The notes beneath the pieces were generated by a model. The model was not told where the DNA came from. It searched no databases and saw nothing but the letters and a program-made list of their open reading frames with translations. From an uncultured Piscinibacter sp. (GTDB taxonomy: Bacteria > Pseudomonadota > Gammaproteobacteria > Burkholderiales > Burkholderiaceae_C), in assembly GCF_937952055.1 (NCBI RefSeq), contig NZ_CALFYO010000021.1, positions 186,001 to 250,000 of the forward strand: a stretch of 64,000 bases of DNA. The letters run 5' to 3'. Positions 62,364 to 64,000 of the stretch are shown here, piece after piece; the stretch's first letter is position 1, and the number at the start of each line of letters is the position of its first letter. Position numbers and translations under genes: made by a program.

Positions 62364-62870
62364 ATGAAGACCGTCGAGCACATCGCGACAGTCAGTTCAA
62401 TCGCGATCAAGTCCGATTGCGGAAGCTTCCGATTTGTCCTTAGTCGCACCTGGGACCAGAGTAAGCCTGTAGGCTCATTCCTCTGTGCAAACCCCTCGAA
62501 GGCGGACGAACTTCGGAACGACACCACTGTCTTCAAGTGCGGCAACCTAGCGATCAACTGGGGATGGGGTGGGTATCACGTCCTGAACCTTTATCCCAAC
62601 TACTCGACGGATCCTGGCAAGGTCGTGCGGCACAGTGAAGCGGACGCGCTCAACGAACAACACGTACAAGCAGTTCTCGCGGCATCGAGCATCGTGGTTA
62701 TCGCTTGCGGAAACGGGCATAGCAAGCGGCTTGCAGAACTGATCCGAAACCTTCCGCGAACGAAGCGCTACTGCCTTCGCCGAAACAAGGGAGGCGGCTA
62801 CCTGCACCCGTCTCGCATCGAACCCGACGACTATCCGGCCCCGGTGCCCGTACCTGACGCAGAGGCCTAA
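62364..62870 (+). CDS. Cassette 5: DUF1643 family protein
   Basis: A 168-residue soluble protein. The DUF1643 features are RFVLSRTWD, FLCANPSKADELRNDTTVFKC and GGYHVLNLYPNYSTDP, and VVIACGNGH later. Its function is unknown; homologues are often found in mobile DNA. ATG 62364 lies only 5 nt after attC4, so no promoter or full ribosome-binding site fits in the cassette. The TAA stop lies inside the left end of attC5. Confidence 0.82.
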   Translation: MKTVEHIATVSSIAIKSDCGSFRFVLSRTWDQSKPVGSFLCANPSKADELRNDTTVFKCGNLAINWGWGGYHVLNLYPNYSTDPGKVVRHSEADALNEQHVQAVLAASSIVVIACGNGHSKRLAELIRNLPRTKRYCLRRNKGGGYLHPSRIEPDDYPAPVPVPDAEA

Positions 62871-62991
62871 CCCTTCGCTCGAGCGGACCTCCACCGGCTA
62901 GGCACTTGGCCCGCGAGGCGCTCACTATCATCATGCTCCTCGCGGGCCAAGCGCCTACCCGGCGTCGGCCCTCTCAGCTCAAACGTTAGAC
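62865..62991 (+). repeat. attC5 (127 bp)
   Basis: GCCTAAC to GTTAGAC; inner stem GCACTTGGCCCGCGAGG.. against CCTCGCGGGCCAAGCGC. Related to attC3. Confidence 0.92.
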
Positions 62992-63015
62992 GGCGCAAGC
63001 CACACCTTTGCACCA

Positions 63016-63573
63016 ATGAAGCAACTTGATCGACTTCTATTCGAACAGGGCGGGGAGTGCTTTTTCTGCAAGCAGCCGCTGGCTAGAGCAGACGCGAGCA
63101 TCGAACACTTGTTGGCACAAGCAAACGGGGGCAACAGCGCAGAGGAGAACGTAGTTGCGTGCTGTAAGGCGATCAATTCGCTTCTCAGCAACAAGCCACT
63201 CAAGGAGAAGTTCTCCATCATCCTGCGCCAGAAGCATGGTTTTCAGTGCCCAGCCAAGGCCGGAGCGCAAGAGCCGGCCAACACCCAACTCGCCCCAGTA
63301 GCCCAGGTAAGCCCACAGCACAAAGTACCCGTACACCCCAAGCCACCTGCAAAGCCCAGGTCACCGGCAACACCCAAGGCGTCAGCGGCGCAAAAGGCCC
63401 CAATCTCTTCAGCGGGAATCATTGCGCTCACTCGGCCCTCGCCGCCCATCACCACGGCGCCAGGTGTCACTCCGACTTTGGTGCACTGCCCGACCTGTCA
63501 CCACACGGTCCCAGCAGCGGTTGGCCAGTCCGACTACGTTTGTCCGCACTGCAAGGGAGCCTTTCGCTACTAA
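63016..63573 (+). CDS. Cassette 6: HNH-nuclease-like protein with C-terminal zinc ribbon
   Basis: A 185-residue protein. The N-terminal part resembles an HNH module: Cys15-x-x-Cys18, IEHLLAQANGG (Glu30-His31 in the catalytic position) and ENVVACCKAINSLLSNKPLKE with the distal Asn/His-type pattern. A Pro/Ala linker (about 80-140) connects to a CxxC..CxxC zinc ribbon (HCPTCHHTV, YVCPHCKGAF). DNA or RNA cleavage is likely but not shown; the role may be defence or cassette-borne stress. It is the largest complete cassette gene after cassette 1 and 5. Confidence 0.75.
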   Translation: MKQLDRLLFEQGGECFFCKQPLARADASIEHLLAQANGGNSAEENVVACCKAINSLLSNKPLKEKFSIILRQKHGFQCPAKAGAQEPANTQLAPVAQVSPQHKVPVHPKPPAKPRSPATPKASAAQKAPISSAGIIALTRPSPPITTAPGVTPTLVHCPTCHHTVPAAVGQSDYVCPHCKGAFRY

Positions 63574-63585
63574 GCAACCAGCGCC

Positions 63586-63711
63586 GCCTAACCGTTCGCT
63601 GGAGCCGACTCGCACCGGCATGGCACTTGGCCCGCTTCCCGGAGTGGTCCATCATCCGTCCAGCGGGCCAAGCGCCACACCGGCGCTCGCGCCTCAGCTC
63701 AAACGTTAGGC
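63586..63711 (+). repeat. attC6 (126 bp)
   Basis: GCCTAAC to GTTAGGC, near-identical to attC4 (CCGTTCG instead of CCCTTCG). Upstream GCGCC matches the complement of the cassette 6 start apart from one base. Confidence 0.93.
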
Positions 63712-63742
63712 GCCCTACAACCCAAACGAGCCTTGCCGGCCT

Positions 63743-64000
63743 CTAGCTGCAGCCCGCAACAAGCTTGTTCTGCCACTTGCCCGGCCAAATCTTCTCGTCG
63801 AACTCCACTGCACCACCATATCGAAATTCTGCGACGGAACCCTGGTCGCGTGTCGTAACGTGCACGACTGCTGCCACGTACTTGTTGCCAGCCTCTTCAA
63901 CAATCACAACGAGTGGCTCATCACCAGTATCGCGAATCTTTGAGCGAAACGCGCCAGCCCAAAGTAAGTTCTCGCCGTTCGCATCAATGCATCCAGCCAA
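63743..64000 (-). CDS. Cassette 7: reverse-oriented hypothetical protein (partial)
   Basis: An open frame of at least 85 codons on the minus strand, with stop TAG at 63743-63745 and no stop before the right edge, so the start is not certain. The protein is polar, beta-rich (EPLVVIVEEAGNKYVAAVVHV, EFRYGGAVEFDEKIWPG) and not recognized. No competing plus-strand frame of this quality is seen. Genes opposing the attC direction are rare in cassettes and usually bring their own promoter. Confidence 0.55.
   Translation of the reverse strand: MAGCIDANGENLLWAGAFRSKIRDTGDEPLVVIVEEAGNKYVAAVVHVTTRDQGSVAEFRYGGAVEFDEKIWPGKWQNKLVAGCS

Larger units (their letters stand above)
59586..64000 (+). mobile_element. 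Integron gene-cassette array (CALIN or partial chromosomal integron)
   Basis: At least six complete cassettes in the same direction, separated by attC sites of 126-132 bp. Cassette limits by the G/TTAGGC rule are 59797-60605, 60606-61207, 61208-61756, 61757-62352, 62353-62985, 62986-63705, and a further one running off the right edge; a gene-less unit 59587-59796 may precede them. GC content and codon use are lower and more varied than in the rest of the window. No integrase gene is present within the window. With this attC orientation intI would be expected on the left, where only the APC permease and small ORFs are found. Confidence 0.9.

Noticed and set aside
60480..63711. Regularly spaced similar repeats that could suggest CRISPR
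   Set aside because: The repeats are 126-132 bp, have attC ends and internal stems, and the spacers are whole genes of several hundred bases. No cas gene is present.

Overview
The window reads as chromosomal DNA of a high-GC betaproteobacterium, most likely a Burkholderiales of the Rubrivivax/Methylibium/Piscinibacter type. This is inferred from gene content and order (ribBA-ribH-nusB-aminotransferase, tctC-type solute-binding protein, PA2778/PA2779-type pair), from the very GC-rich third codon positions and from protein flavour; no rRNA or tRNA gene is present to confirm it. From 1 to about 58.7 kb it is densely packed core and accessory chromosome, with many 1-4 nt ATGA/TGATG/GTGA overlaps that mark translationally coupled operons.

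Layout. 1-2.2 kb: riboflavin synthesis (ribBA end, ribH), nusB and a PLP aminotransferase. 2.3-4.3 kb: membrane-anchored Ser/Thr kinase plus a TssQ-like lipoprotein. 4.35-6.9 kb: ybgC-tolQRA, closed by a strong hairpin terminator and lacking tolB-pal. 6.9-10.7 kb: acetyl-CoA synthetase (minus strand), a UPF0114 membrane protein and a Ca/Na antiporter. 10.7-17.2 kb: DUF2062 protein and a Mrp/Pha-type multisubunit cation/proton antiporter (fused A/B, then C-G). 17.4-18.9 kb: class I fumarase. 18.9-21.5 kb: ECF42-like sigma factor with VOC and two YciI (DGPF) proteins. 21.5-25.1 kb: xerD, tctC-type binding protein, chalcone-isomerase-like protein, AEC transporter. 25.1-30.8 kb: queG / tsaE-amiC / pyruvyltransferase-like / esterase / DedA. 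30.9-41.4 kb: HD-GYP-like protein, mutL, lipoprotein hydrolase, pseudouridine synthase, cupin-8 protein, PA2778/PA2779 pair, Bcr/CflA exporter, miaA and the LolD-like ATPase that opens the next operon. 41.5-45.9 kb: the rest of that operon (MBL, FtsX-like permease, AttH-like lipocalin). 46-51.6 kb: acetyl-CoA hydrolase/transferase family protein, ABC exporter, OmpA lipoprotein, thyA. 51.6-58.7 kb: a probable aromatic catabolic module (fumarylacetoacetase, VOC protein, DUF2783, FAD monooxygenase, MBL protein) divergent from an IclR regulator and an APC permease, with a readable promoter bracketed by two copies of a 17-bp inverted repeat.

From about 59.6 kb to the right edge the sequence changes character: lower GC, small unrelated genes, and six complete attC sites of 126-132 bp. 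Each runs from a CCTAAC end to a GTTAG end and contains long internal stems. This is a chromosomal integron cassette array. No integrase gene lies in the window, so it is either a CALIN (attC cluster lacking an integrase) or part of an integron whose intI is beyond the right edge. The cassettes carry a secreted AOC-barrel-like protein, a DUF2267 protein, a small lipoprotein, a PACE-family efflux pump (Glu15 present), a DUF1643 protein, an HNH-like protein with a zinc ribbon, and a reverse-oriented gene cut by the window end. This array is the most novel part of the window.
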